Source: Caballeronia sp. dw_276 (lineage in GTDB: Bacteria; Pseudomonadota; Gammaproteobacteria; Burkholderiales; Burkholderiaceae). Taken from it: 64,000 bases of DNA. Shown here in pieces: positions 8,701 to 19,652 of this stretch. Position numbers and translations under genes: made by a program. The stretch covers positions 1-64,000 of the forward strand of contig NZ_JAAVUV010000018.1 of the NCBI RefSeq assembly GCF_018449635.1. Reading direction: 5' to 3'. The notes beneath the pieces are model-generated. The model saw nothing but the letters and a program-made list of their open reading frames with translations, was not told the origin of the DNA and made no database searches. How positions within the stretch are numbered: the stretch's first letter is position 1; each line of letters opens with the position of its first letter.

Positions 8701-9808
8701 CACGGCGATCGATCTGCCGTACCTGGAAGATCTGGATCATTACCACTGGTTCGACATCCGTCTGGCCGATGAAGAAGCCGCTGCGCAACTGGAAGCCATC
8801 AAGGATTCCATCGAACAAAAGCGTCACCAGTTCGACCTGGCGTTCGAAGAAAAGCGCAAGAAGCTGACGCAAGGCGACGAACTGCCGCCGGGCGTGCTGA
8901 AGATGGTCAAGGTTTACCTGGCTGTGAAGCGTCGTCTGCAACCGGGCGACAAGATGGCCGGCCGTCACGGTAACAAGGGTGTTGTGTCGAAGATCGTGCC
9001 GATCGAAGACATGCCGTACATGGCCGACGGCCGTCCGGCCGACGTCGTGCTGAACCCGCTGGGCGTGCCTTCACGGATGAACGTGGGTCAGATTCTCGAA
9101 GTTCATCTGGGCTGGGCCGCGAAGGGCCTAGGCTGGCGTATCGGCGAGATGCTGCAGCATCAGGCGAAGGTTGAAGAGCTCCGTGCATTCCTGACGAAGA
9201 TCTACAACGAGTCGGGCCGTCAGGAAGAGCTGGAAAACTTCACGGACGACGAAATCGTCGAACTGGCGAAGAACCTGCGCGAAGGCGTTCCTTTTGCAAC
9301 GCCGGTGTTCGACGGCGCAACGGAAGGCGAAATGGAACGTGCGCTGGATCTGGCGTTCCCGGACGACATCGCGAAGCAGCTTGGCATGACGAAGTCGAAG
9401 AATCAGGTGCAGTTGAGCGACGGCCGCACGGGTGAACCGTTCGAACGGACGGTCACGGTGGGCTACATGCATTACCTGAAACTGCATCACTTGGTCGACG
9501 ACAAGATGCACGCCCGTTCGACCGGACCGTACTCGCTCGTCACGCAGCAGCCGCTGGGTGGTAAGGCGCAGTTCGGTGGCCAGCGTTTCGGTGAGATGGA
9601 AGTGTGGGCGCTCGAAGCTTATGGCGCTTCGTACGTGCTGCAGGAAATGCTGACTGTTAAGTCGGATGACGTGGCGGGTCGTACCAAGGTGTATGAAAAC
9701 CTGGTCAAGGGTGACCACGTGATCGACGCCGGCATGCCTGAGTCGTTCAATGTGTTGGTGAAGGAAATCCGGTCGCTCGGTATCGACATCGACCTGGACC
9801 GGAACTAA
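5702..9808 (+). CDS. rpoB: DNA-directed RNA polymerase subunit beta
   Basis: RpoB forms one side of the RNA polymerase cleft and much of the active site. It is 1368 residues, starting MQYSFTEKKRIRKSF, the usual length for this group. The rifampicin pocket is visible around residues 515-545, with SSQLSQFMDQ and THKRRVSALGPGG; the Asp at 522 and the following His, Arg and Ser are all wild type. Other landmarks are KPGDKMAGRHGNKG-like sequence (about residue 1080) and the C-terminal GGKAQFGGQRFGEMEVWALE. rpoC follows after 21 bases with its own GGAG site. Confidence 0.99.
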   Translation: MQYSFTEKKRIRKSFAKRPIVHQVPFLLATQLESFSTFLQETTSATQRKAEGLQAAFSSVFPIVSHNGFARLEFVSYMLSPPAFNIKECQQRGLTYCSALRAKVRLVLLDKESPSKPVVKEVKEQEVYMGEMPLMTPTGSFVINGTERVIVSQLHRSPGVFFEHDKGKTHSSGKLLFSARIIPYRGSWLDFEFDPKDVLYFRVDRRRKMPVTILLKAIGLTPEQILANFFVFDNFGLMAEGAQMEFVPERLRGEVARFDIQDREGNVIVQKDKRINAKHIRDLEAAKTKFISVPEDYLLGRVLAKNVVDGETGEVIANANDEITETVLDKLRESKVKDIQTLYTNDLDQGPYISSTLRIDETADRMAARIAIYRMMRPGEPPTEEAVEALFNRLFYSEDAYDLSKVGRMKFNRRVGRDEIIGPMTLQDEDILATIKILVELRNGKGEVDDIDHLGNRRVRCVGELAENQFRAGLVRVERAVKERLGQAESENLMPHDLINSKPISSAIREFFGSSQLSQFMDQTNPLSEITHKRRVSALGPGGLTRERAGFEVRDVHPTHYGRVCPIETPEGPNIGLINSLALYAHLNEYGFLETPYRKVVDGKVTDQIDYLSAIEEGRYVIAQANASLGEGGTLTDELVSSREAGETLMVTPDRIQYMDVAPSQIVSVAASLIPFLEHDDANRALMGSNMQRQAVPCLRPEKAVVGTGIERTVAVDSGTTVQAFRGGIVDYVDAGRIVIRVNDDEAVAGEVGVDIYNLIKYTRSNQNTNINQRPIVKVGDKVGRGDVVADGASTDLGELALGQNMLVAFMPWNGYNFEDSILISEKVVAEDRYTSIHIEELNVVARDTKLGPEEITRDISNLAEVQLGRLDESGIVYIGAEVEAGDVLVGKVTPKGETQLTPEEKLLRAIFGEKASDVKDTSLRVPSGMSGTVIDVQVFTREGITRDKRAQQIIDDELKRYRLDLNDQLRIVEGDAFSRLARMLNGKIANGGPKKLAKGTAIDLPYLEDLDHYHWFDIRLADEEAAAQLEAIKDSIEQKRHQFDLAFEEKRKKLTQGDELPPGVLKMVKVYLAVKRRLQPGDKMAGRHGNKGVVSKIVPIEDMPYMADGRPADVVLNPLGVPSRMNVGQILEVHLGWAAKGLGWRIGEMLQHQAKVEELRAFLTKIYNESGRQEELENFTDDEIVELAKNLREGVPFATPVFDGATEGEMERALDLAFPDDIAKQLGMTKSKNQVQLSDGRTGEPFERTVTVGYMHYLKLHHLVDDKMHARSTGPYSLVTQQPLGGKAQFGGQRFGEMEVWALEAYGASYVLQEMLTVKSDDVAGRTKVYENLVKGDHVIDAGMPESFNVLVKEIRSLGIDIDLDRN

Positions 9809-9829
9809 TCGGACTACTGGAGAGACGCA

Positions 9830-12800
9830 ATGAAAGCTCTGCTCGATCTATTCAAGCAAGTCCAACAACCTGAAGTTTTTGACGCGATCAAGATCGGTCT
9901 GGCGTCGCCAGACAAGATCCGTTCGTGGTCCTTCGGCGAAGTGAAGAAGCCTGAAACCATCAACTACCGGACGTTCAAGCCGGAACGCGATGGCCTGTTC
10001 TGCGCCAAGATTTTTGGCCCGATCAAGGACTACGAGTGCCTGTGCGGCAAGTACAAGCGCCTGAAGCACCGCGGCGTGATCTGCGAAAAGTGCGGCGTCG
10101 AAGTGACGCTTGCCAAGGTGCGTCGCGAACGGATGGGCCACATTGAACTGGCCTCGCCGGTTGCGCACATCTGGTTTTTGAAGTCGTTGCCGTCGCGTCT
10201 GGGCATGGTGCTCGACATGACGCTGCGCGATATCGAACGCGTGCTGTATTTCGAAGCATATGTGGTGATCGAACCGGGCATGACGCCGCTGAAAGCGCGG
10301 CAGATCATGACGGAAGAGGATTACTACAATAAGGTCGAGGAATACGGCGACGAATTCCGTGCCGAAATGGGCGCGGAAGGCGTGCGTGAACTGCTGCGCG
10401 CGATCAACATCGACGAACAGGTCGAGTTGCTGCGCACCGAACTCAAGAACACGGGTTCGGAAGCGAAGATCAAGAAGTACGCGAAGCGCCTGAAAGTGCT
10501 CGAGGCATTCCAGCGTTCGGGCATCAAGCCTGACTGGATGGTGCTGGAAGTGCTGCCGGTGCTGCCGCCGGAACTGCGTCCGCTCGTGCCGCTCGACGGC
10601 GGCCGTTTCGCGACGTCGGATTTGAACGACTTGTATCGTCGGGTGATCAACCGTAACAACCGGTTGAAGCGTCTGCTCGAACTGAAGGCGCCTGAAATCA
10701 TTGTCCGCAACGAAAAGCGGATGCTGCAGGAAGCCGTCGATTCGCTGCTCGACAACGGTCGTCGCGGTAAGGCAATGACCGGCGCGAACAAGCGTCCGCT
10801 GAAGTCGCTCGCTGACATGATCAAGGGTAAGGGCGGTCGTTTCCGTCAGAACTTGCTCGGTAAGCGCGTTGACTATTCGGGCCGTTCGGTGATCGTGGTG
10901 GGCCCGACGCTCAAGCTGCATCAGTGCGGTCTGCCGAAGCTGATGGCGCTCGAACTGTTCAAGCCTTTCATCTTCAACAAGCTGGAAGTGATGGGCGTTG
11001 CTACGACCATCAAGGCCGCGAAGAAGGAAGTCGAGAACCAGACGGCCGTGGTGTGGGACATCTTGGAAGAGGTGATCCGCGAACATCCGGTCATGCTGAA
11101 CCGCGCGCCTACGCTTCACCGACTTGGCATTCAGGCTTTCGAGCCGGTGCTGATCGAAGGTAAGGCTATCCAGCTGCATCCGCTCGTTTGCGCGGCGTTC
11201 AACGCCGACTTCGACGGTGACCAGATGGCTGTTCACGTGCCGCTGTCGCTCGAAGCGCAGATGGAAGCGCGCACGCTGATGCTGGCGTCGAACAACGTCT
11301 TGTTCCCGGCTAACGGCGATCCGTCGATCGTGCCGTCGCAGGATATCGTGCTGGGTCTTTACTACGCATCGCGTGAAGCGGTGAACGGCAAGGGCGAAGG
11401 CATGACGTTCACGGGCGTGTCGGAAGCGATTCGCGCGTACGAAAACAAGGAAGTCGAGCTGGCGTCGCGGGTGAATGTCCGGATTACGGAAAACATTCAT
11501 AACCCGGATCAAAGCGAAGGCGCACCGAAGTTCGTGCCGAAGATCACGCTGTACGCAACCACCGTTGGCCGTTCGATTCTGTCGGAAATTCTCCCGCCAG
11601 GACTGCCGTTCTCGGTGCTGAACCGACCGCTTAAGAAGAAGGAAATTTCGCGCCTGATCAACACGGCATTCCGCAAGTGTGGTCTGCGCGAAACGGTGAT
11701 CTTCGCCGACCAACTGATGCAGATGGGTTTCCGTCTGGCTACGCGCGCCGGTATTTCGATTTGCGTCGACGACATGCTTGTGCCGCCGCAAAAAGAACAG
11801 ATCGTCGGCGACGCTGCGAAGAAGGTGAAGGAATACGACCGTCAGTACATGTCGGGTCTCGTCACTTCGCAAGAGCGCTACAACAACGTGGTCGACATCT
11901 GGTCGGCAACGTCGGAAGCGGTCGGCAAGGCGATGATGGAGCAGTTGGCTACGGAACCCGTGGTCGACCGCGACGGCAATCAGACGAAGCAGGAATCGTT
12001 CAACTCGATCTACATGATGGCCGACTCGGGCGCACGTGGATCGGCAGTTCAGATTCGTCAGCTGGCCGGTATGCGTGGCCTGATGGCGAAGCCGGACGGC
12101 TCGATCATCGAGACGCCTATCACGGCGAACTTCCGTGAAGGCCTGAACGTGTTGCAGTACTTCATCTCGACGCACGGTGCACGTAAAGGTCTGGCCGATA
12201 CGGCGTTGAAGACGGCGAACTCGGGTTACCTGACGCGTCGTCTCGTTGACGTGACGCAGGATCTGGTCGTGGTCGAAGACGATTGCGGCACGACGAACGG
12301 CGTTGCCATGAAGGCGCTGGTTGAAGGTGGTGAAGTCGTCGAAGCCTTGCGTGACCGGATTTTGGGTCGCGTGGCGGTGGCTGACGTCGTCAACCCCGAA
12401 ACGCAGGAAACGCTGTTTGAATCGGGTTCGCTGCTCGACGAAGATGCGGTCGACGAAATCGAACGCCTGGGTATCGACGAAGTGCGCGTGCGCACGCCGT
12501 TGACCTGCGAAACGCGTTACGGCCTGTGCGCTTCGTGCTATGGCCGCGACCTGGGTCGTGGTTCGCGCGTGAACGTCGGCGAAGCGGTTGGTGTGATCGC
12601 GGCTCAGTCGATTGGTGAGCCGGGTACGCAGCTGACCATGCGTACGTTCCACATCGGTGGTGCGGCGTCGCGTGCGGCGATCGCTTCGTCGGTGGAAGCG
12701 AAGTCGAACGGTACGGTGCGTTTCACGGCGACCATGCGTTACGTCACGAATGCGAAGGGCGAGCAGATCGTCATCTCGCGTTCGGGCGAGGCGATCATTG

Positions 12801-14077
12801 CCGACGACCTCGGTCGTGAACGTGAACGTCACAAAATCCCGTACGGCGCAACGTTGCTGCAACTCGACGGTGTCCAGATCAAGGCTGGTGCGCAACTGGC
12901 TCAATGGGATCCGTTGACCCGTCCGATCATCACCGAGTGGGGCGGTACGGTGAAGTTCGAAAACGTCGAAGAAGGCGTGACGGTGGCGAAGCAGATCGAC
13001 GACGTGACGGGGCTTTCAACGCTCGTCGTGATCGACGTGAAGCGTCGTGGTTCGCAGGCGTCGAAGAGCGTTCGTCCGCAGGTGAAGCTGCTCGATGCAC
13101 AAGGCGAAGAAGTCAAGATCCCGAACACCGAGCATTCGGTGCAGATCGGCTTCCAGGTTGGCGCACTGATCACCGTGAAGGATGGTCAGCAAGTGCAGGT
13201 TGGTGAAGTGCTGGCACGTATCCCGGTTGAAGCGCAGAAGACGCGTGACATTACCGGTGGTCTGCCGCGCGTGGCCGAGCTGTTCGAAGCGCGCTCGCCG
13301 AAGGACGCCGGCATCTTGGCGGAAGTCACGGGTACGACGTCGTTCGGTAAGGACACGAAGGGCAAGCAGCGTCTGGTTATTACCGACGTGGAAGGGGAAC
13401 AGCATGAGTTCCTGATCACGAAGGAAAAGCAGGTGCTGGTGCACGATGGTCAGGTCGTCAACAAGGGCGAAATGATCGTTGACGGCCCGGCTGATCCGCA
13501 CGACATCTTGCGTTTGCAGGGTATCGAGGCGCTGGCGCGTTACATCGTGGACGAAGTGCAGGACGTGTATCGTCTGCAGGGCGTGAAGATCAACGACAAG
13601 CACATCGAAGTGATCGTGCGTCAGATGTTGCGTCGCGTGCAGATCTCCGATAACGGCGATACGCGTTTCATCATGGGCGAACAGGTTGAGCGTTCGGACA
13701 TGCTGGACGAAAACGACCGGATGGCCGCGGAAGGCAAGATCCCCGCGACTTACGAGAACGTGCTGCTGGGTATTACGAAGGCATCGCTCTCGACCGATTC
13801 GTTTATTTCGGCTGCATCGTTCCAGGAAACGACGCGCGTGCTGACCGAAGCCGCAATCATGGGCAAGCGCGACGATTTGCGCGGTCTGAAGGAAAACGTG
13901 ATCGTCGGCCGCCTGATTCCGGCCGGTACGGGTCTCGCGTTCCACAAGGCACGCAAGAGCCGCGAGTTGTCGGATCGTCAACGTTTCGACCAGATTGCAG
14001 CGGAAGAATCGTTCGAGTTCGGTACGCCCGAAGCCGCACCTGTCGCACCCGCAGAACAGCAACATCCGGCGGAGTAA
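9830..14077 (+). CDS. rpoC: DNA-directed RNA polymerase subunit beta'
   Basis: RpoC carries the catalytic magnesium site of RNA polymerase. The protein is 1415 residues. The N-terminal zinc site shows as CLCGKYKRLKHRGVICEKC (about residues 70-88). The catalytic loop NADFDGDQMAVH has the three metal-binding aspartates (about residues 460-470). A second cysteine cluster, CETRYGLCASC, lies near residue 895-905. The C terminus ends in an Ala/Pro/Glu-rich tail. A strong terminator follows at 14141. Confidence 0.99.
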   Translation: MKALLDLFKQVQQPEVFDAIKIGLASPDKIRSWSFGEVKKPETINYRTFKPERDGLFCAKIFGPIKDYECLCGKYKRLKHRGVICEKCGVEVTLAKVRRERMGHIELASPVAHIWFLKSLPSRLGMVLDMTLRDIERVLYFEAYVVIEPGMTPLKARQIMTEEDYYNKVEEYGDEFRAEMGAEGVRELLRAINIDEQVELLRTELKNTGSEAKIKKYAKRLKVLEAFQRSGIKPDWMVLEVLPVLPPELRPLVPLDGGRFATSDLNDLYRRVINRNNRLKRLLELKAPEIIVRNEKRMLQEAVDSLLDNGRRGKAMTGANKRPLKSLADMIKGKGGRFRQNLLGKRVDYSGRSVIVVGPTLKLHQCGLPKLMALELFKPFIFNKLEVMGVATTIKAAKKEVENQTAVVWDILEEVIREHPVMLNRAPTLHRLGIQAFEPVLIEGKAIQLHPLVCAAFNADFDGDQMAVHVPLSLEAQMEARTLMLASNNVLFPANGDPSIVPSQDIVLGLYYASREAVNGKGEGMTFTGVSEAIRAYENKEVELASRVNVRITENIHNPDQSEGAPKFVPKITLYATTVGRSILSEILPPGLPFSVLNRPLKKKEISRLINTAFRKCGLRETVIFADQLMQMGFRLATRAGISICVDDMLVPPQKEQIVGDAAKKVKEYDRQYMSGLVTSQERYNNVVDIWSATSEAVGKAMMEQLATEPVVDRDGNQTKQESFNSIYMMADSGARGSAVQIRQLAGMRGLMAKPDGSIIETPITANFREGLNVLQYFISTHGARKGLADTALKTANSGYLTRRLVDVTQDLVVVEDDCGTTNGVAMKALVEGGEVVEALRDRILGRVAVADVVNPETQETLFESGSLLDEDAVDEIERLGIDEVRVRTPLTCETRYGLCASCYGRDLGRGSRVNVGEAVGVIAAQSIGEPGTQLTMRTFHIGGAASRAAIASSVEAKSNGTVRFTATMRYVTNAKGEQIVISRSGEAIIADDLGRERERHKIPYGATLLQLDGVQIKAGAQLAQWDPLTRPIITEWGGTVKFENVEEGVTVAKQIDDVTGLSTLVVIDVKRRGSQASKSVRPQVKLLDAQGEEVKIPNTEHSVQIGFQVGALITVKDGQQVQVGEVLARIPVEAQKTRDITGGLPRVAELFEARSPKDAGILAEVTGTTSFGKDTKGKQRLVITDVEGEQHEFLITKEKQVLVHDGQVVNKGEMIVDGPADPHDILRLQGIEALARYIVDEVQDVYRLQGVKINDKHIEVIVRQMLRRVQISDNGDTRFIMGEQVERSDMLDENDRMAAEGKIPATYENVLLGITKASLSTDSFISAASFQETTRVLTEAAIMGKRDDLRGLKENVIVGRLIPAGTGLAFHKARKSRELSDRQRFDQIAAEESFEFGTPEAAPVAPAEQQHPAE

Positions 14078-14140
14078 GTCCTTTGGTTCGGGCCTCCTTA
14101 CGGGTCCGAGCTTGATTGACTGATTCGCTAGCATCAGAAG

Positions 14141-14171
14141 CCGCCCGGGTCATACCGGGCGGTTTTTTTTT
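14141..14171 (+). terminator. intrinsic terminator after rpoC
   Basis: CCGCCCGG (14141-14148) pairs perfectly with CCGGGCGG (14155-14162) around a GTCATA loop, and nine T residues follow. It ends the rplK-rpoC transcription unit and separates it from recQ. Confidence 0.95.
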
Positions 14172-14270
14172 GCTCTATCGATTGGCTAACGTCGAGCCGA
14201 TGCCCGTTTAAGCATGCTTGACGTTGGTAAAATCGAAGTACTCACGCTTCCGACGCACTCCGTCTTCTCA

Positions 14271-16118
14271 ATGTCCCGTTCGCTCGAAATTCTCAAGGAA
14301 GTATTTGGCTATCCCGCGTTCCGGGGGCAGCAGGGCGATATCGTCGAACATGTAGCCGCCGGCGGCGATTCGCTCGTGCTTATGCCAACGGGCGGCGGCA
14401 AGTCGTTGTGTTATCAGATTCCTGCTTTGTTAAGACGCGAGGCGGGGTTCGGCGCGGGAATTGTCGTGTCGCCGCTGATTGCGTTGATGCAGGATCAGGT
14501 CGCAGCGCTTAGCGAAGTCGGCGTGCGCGCCGCTTGCCTCAATTCCACGCTGACCGGTGCCGAAGCCGCGGCGACCGAGCGTGCATTGCGCAACGGCGAG
14601 ATCGATCTGTTGTACGTCGCGCCTGAGCGCTTGATGACGCCGCGCTTTCTCGAGTTGATCGAGAGCGTGCGCATTGGTTTGTTTGCTATCGACGAAGCGC
14701 ATTGCGTATCGCAATGGGGGCATGATTTCAGGCCGGAATATATCCAGTTGTCGGTGCTGCATGAGCGGTTTCCGTCGGTGCCGCGGATCGCACTAACGGC
14801 CACCGCCGACGCCATTACACGCGATGAAATCGTGCATCGCCTCGCTCTGGACGACGCACAGATTTTCGTTTCGAGCTTCGACCGGCCGAACATTCGATAC
14901 CGGATCGTGGAGAAGGACAACGCGCGCGCGCAGCTGCTCGATTTCATCCGTGCCGAGCACACGAATACCGATAAAACCACCGACGCCGGCGTGATCTATT
15001 GCCTCTCCCGGCGCAAGGTGGAAGAAACGGCGGATTGGCTGAAAAGCCAGGGCGTGCGCGCGTTGCCTTATCACGCGGGCATGGAGTATGAGACGCGCCA
15101 ACGACATCAGGAAATGTTCAAGCGCGAAGAGGGCATCGTGATGTGCGCGACGATTGCTTTCGGCATGGGTATCGACAAGCCGGATGTGCGCTTCGTCGCG
15201 CATCTTGATTTACCAAAGAGCGTTGAAGGCTATTACCAGGAAACCGGCCGCGCGGGCCGCGACGGCATGCCGGCGAACGCGTGGATGGCTTACGGCCTTG
15301 GCGACGTAGTCCAGCAGCGCAAGATGATCGACGAATCCGACGCCGACGATACCCACAAACGTGTCCAGGGCGGCAAGCTCGACGCGCTGCTTGGACTGTG
15401 TGAAGCGGCGTCATGCCGGCGCGTGCGCTTGCTCGGCTACTTCGGCGAAGCCAGCCAGCCGTGCGGCAATTGCGACACGTGCCTCGAGCCGCCTGAATCG
15501 TGGGATGCAACGCGCGAGGCGCAGATGGCGCTGTCCTGTGTATATCGCGCGTACAAGGCCAGTGGTTTCCACTTTGGCGCAGGGCATTTGATCGATATCC
15601 TGCGCGGCAGCCGCTCTGAGAAATTGCTCCAGCGTGGTCACGAAAAACTTTCCACATTCGGACTTGGTGCCGCGTTGTCCGAGCAGGAATGGCGCGCTGT
15701 GTTTCGCCAACTGGTCGCGTTCGGTTACCTTGCTGTCGACCACGACGGATTCGGCGCGCTGGTTCTCACCGAGGCAAGCAAGGCCGTGCTCAAGGGCGAG
15801 CAGAACGTGACGCTGCGCAAATATGTAAAACCGACGCGGACTCGCCAGTCCTCCAGCCGGACAGGTGAACGCGCCGATCCGACCGCAGGCATGTCGCCCC
15901 GGGTCAAAGCCCGCTGGGAGCGGTTGCGCACGTGGCGCGCAAGCATGGCGAAAAGCGACGGCGTGCCGGCCTACGTCATTTTCCACGATGCGACGCTGGC
16001 GGAAATCGCGCGCAACGAACCGGATTCCATCGAAGATTTGCGGCACATCCCGGGAATTGGTGCGCGCAAACTGGACCGTTTCGGCGACGAATTGCTGGAA
16101 GTCGTCGGCGCCGACTAG
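14271..16118 (+). CDS. recQ: ATP-dependent DNA helicase RecQ
   Basis: RecQ is a 3'-5' DNA helicase used in recombination and fork repair. I take ATG 14271, giving 615 residues starting MSRSLEILKEVFGYPAFRGQQ, the usual family start; an in-frame ATG at 14214 would add 19 residues unlike the family. Walker A is MPTGGGKSLCYQIP (about residues 38-51) and the helicase box is DEAH (about 140). The RecQ-C zinc cysteines lie in about residues 377-405, including CGNCDTC. A HRDC domain occupies the last 80 residues. It stands alone between the rpoC terminator and the rpsL promoter. Confidence 0.96.
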   Translation: MSRSLEILKEVFGYPAFRGQQGDIVEHVAAGGDSLVLMPTGGGKSLCYQIPALLRREAGFGAGIVVSPLIALMQDQVAALSEVGVRAACLNSTLTGAEAAATERALRNGEIDLLYVAPERLMTPRFLELIESVRIGLFAIDEAHCVSQWGHDFRPEYIQLSVLHERFPSVPRIALTATADAITRDEIVHRLALDDAQIFVSSFDRPNIRYRIVEKDNARAQLLDFIRAEHTNTDKTTDAGVIYCLSRRKVEETADWLKSQGVRALPYHAGMEYETRQRHQEMFKREEGIVMCATIAFGMGIDKPDVRFVAHLDLPKSVEGYYQETGRAGRDGMPANAWMAYGLGDVVQQRKMIDESDADDTHKRVQGGKLDALLGLCEAASCRRVRLLGYFGEASQPCGNCDTCLEPPESWDATREAQMALSCVYRAYKASGFHFGAGHLIDILRGSRSEKLLQRGHEKLSTFGLGAALSEQEWRAVFRQLVAFGYLAVDHDGFGALVLTEASKAVLKGEQNVTLRKYVKPTRTRQSSSRTGERADPTAGMSPRVKARWERLRTWRASMAKSDGVPAYVIFHDATLAEIARNEPDSIEDLRHIPGIGARKLDRFGDELLEVVGAD

Positions 16119-16157
16119 CTTTCGCCGCGCCGGCCGTTCCGGTCTACACCCAAGCTA

Positions 16158-16187
16158 TTGACCGCATTGGGAATTTCGGATTATGAT
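16158..16187 (+). promoter_or_regulatory. putative sigma70 promoter of the str operon
   Basis: TTGACC (16158-16163) and TATGAT (16182-16187) are 18 bases apart. Transcription would start near 16194, giving an rpsL leader of about 140 bases. This is the only good promoter-like pair in the 214-base gap between recQ and rpsL. Confidence 0.65.
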
Positions 16188-16332
16188 GCTAGGTTCTCGT
16201 TCTTGGATCTGCTTACAGGGTCCCCTCGGGGTTCTCCTCGCACGCATGAACACGGCGGGAAAGTTCGATGCGCAGGCCGTTTTGCTTTGCCCGAAACGGA
16301 AGCGTCGATTTTGATCAATTTAGGAATAGACA

Positions 16333-16713
16333 ATGCCAACCATCAATCAATTGGTTCGCAAAGGCCGCGCTTCCGAAACAGTGAAGAGCAAGTCGCCGGC
16401 TTTGCAGGACTGCCCGCAGCGTCGCGGCGTGTGCACTCGCGTGTACACGACGACGCCGAAGAAGCCGAACTCGGCACTTCGTAAAGTTGCAAAAGTTCGT
16501 CTGACGAACGGTTTCGAAGTTATTTCGTACATCGGTGGTGAAGGCCACAACCTGCAGGAACACTCGGTTGTGCTGATTCGCGGCGGTCGTGTGAAAGACT
16601 TGCCAGGTGTGCGCTACCACATGGTTCGAGGCTCGCTGGATACCCAGGGCGTCAAGGATCGTAAGCAAGCTCGCTCGAAGTACGGTGCGAAGCGCGCCAA
16701 GGCCGGCAAGTAA
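16333..16713 (+). CDS. rpsL: 30S ribosomal protein S12
   Basis: S12 sits at the decoding centre and controls translational accuracy. The 126-residue protein begins MPTINQLVRKGR. The streptomycin-relevant lysines are wild type: K43 in TPKKPNSALRK and K88 in GGRVKDLPGVR. The ATG is preceded by TTTAGGAA. It is the first gene of the str operon (rpsL-rpsG-fusA-tuf). Confidence 0.98.
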   Translation: MPTINQLVRKGRASETVKSKSPALQDCPQRRGVCTRVYTTTPKKPNSALRKVAKVRLTNGFEVISYIGGEGHNLQEHSVVLIRGGRVKDLPGVRYHMVRGSLDTQGVKDRKQARSKYGAKRAKAGK

Positions 16714-16893
16714 GTTTTCGCTGGTTGAGTTGTACAGGTTGCCCGTAACAGGGCGTTCAAGCGGTGGTGCCGGAAATGCCGGTGCTGTCGAGTAAGTGGT
16801 CACCCGGCCAAGCTGGTTAGTCGATAGATAGATCGGGTTAGTTGGTGACCGTGGAGCTGAAATCGCTCCAACTGAAAAATCAAAGGAAGAATC
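16714..16893 (+). promoter_or_regulatory. rpsL-rpsG intercistronic leader, possible S7 site
   Basis: The 180 bases between rpsL and rpsG include a long-range inverted repeat GGTCACC (about 16799-16805) with GGTGACC (about 16843-16849), and a small stem GGAGC/GCTCC just before the rpsG ribosome-binding site. In E. coli S7 represses translation by binding this intercistronic region. The same role here is inference from position. Confidence 0.4.
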
Positions 16894-17364
16894 ATGCCGC
16901 GTCGTCGCGAAGTCCCCAAACGGGACATTTTGCCGGATCCGAAATTCGGCAACGTAGATGTAGCCAAGTTCATGAACGTGATCATGCTGTCGGGCAAGAA
17001 GTCGGTTGCCGAGCGTATCGTTTATGGTGCTTTTGAACAGATCCAGACCAAGGGTGGCAAGGACCCGCTGGAAGTGTTCACGGGTGCGCTCAACAACGTG
17101 AAGCCGGTTGTGGAAGTGAAGAGCCGCCGCGTTGGTGGTGCGAACTATCAAGTTCCAGTGGAAGTGCGTCCGTCGCGTCGTATGGCATTGGCGATGCGTT
17201 GGTTGCGCGAAGCTGCGAAAAAGCGCAGCGAGAAGTCGATGGCTCTGCGTCTCGCAGGTGAGCTTTCGGAAGCCGCGGAAGGCCGTGGCGGCGCGATGAA
17301 GAAGCGCGACGAAGTTCACCGGATGGCAGAAGCCAACAAGGCGTTCTCGCACTTCCGCTTCTAA
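16894..17364 (+). CDS. rpsG: 30S ribosomal protein S7
   Basis: S7 nucleates assembly of the 30S head and contacts E-site tRNA. The 156-residue protein starts MPRRREVPKRDILPDPKFG and has the conserved MLSGKKSVAERIVYGAF and EVRPSRRMALAMRWL stretches. A clear AAAGGAAG site precedes the ATG. It is the second str operon gene. Confidence 0.98.
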   Translation: MPRRREVPKRDILPDPKFGNVDVAKFMNVIMLSGKKSVAERIVYGAFEQIQTKGGKDPLEVFTGALNNVKPVVEVKSRRVGGANYQVPVEVRPSRRMALAMRWLREAAKKRSEKSMALRLAGELSEAAEGRGGAMKKRDEVHRMAEANKAFSHFRF

Positions 17365-17407
17365 GGCTGAATTTAGGCCTCCCGACCTGGGACGAACGGA
17401 AAACCTC

Positions 17408-17442
17408 CGGGCGGGTGCGCTTACAAAGCGCCTCGCCCGTTT
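17408..17442 (+). terminator. stem-loop between rpsG and fusA, possible attenuator
   Basis: CGGGCG (17408-17413) pairs with CGCCCG (17434-17439), extended inside by GCGC/GCGC, and followed by TTTGTGTT. The T run is broken, so termination is likely partial, if any. Confidence 0.5.
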
Positions 17443-17497
17443 GTGTTAGGGCGTGACTGGCATGTGCTGGTTGCGTCGACCCAATTAAGGATTCAAA

Positions 17498-19600
<2,103 letters not shown>

Positions 19601-19652
19601 TTCGGCAGGCCAAAAGTCTTTAACCGATTAACAAATTTGAAAGAAGGTAATC

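Noticed and set aside
9848..12904. Open frame of 1018 codons on the - strand opposite rpoC
   Set aside because: It is a shadow of rpoC caused by GC-rich codon bias. It has no recognisable domains and its residue pattern is rich in Arg, His, Val and Leu as expected of antisense frames. Similar shadows lie opposite tuf, rpoB and fusA.
14214..14270. N-terminal extension of RecQ from ATG 14214
   Set aside because: The extra 19 residues are unlike the family and start only 43 bases after the rpoC terminator. ATG 14271 matches the usual RecQ start.
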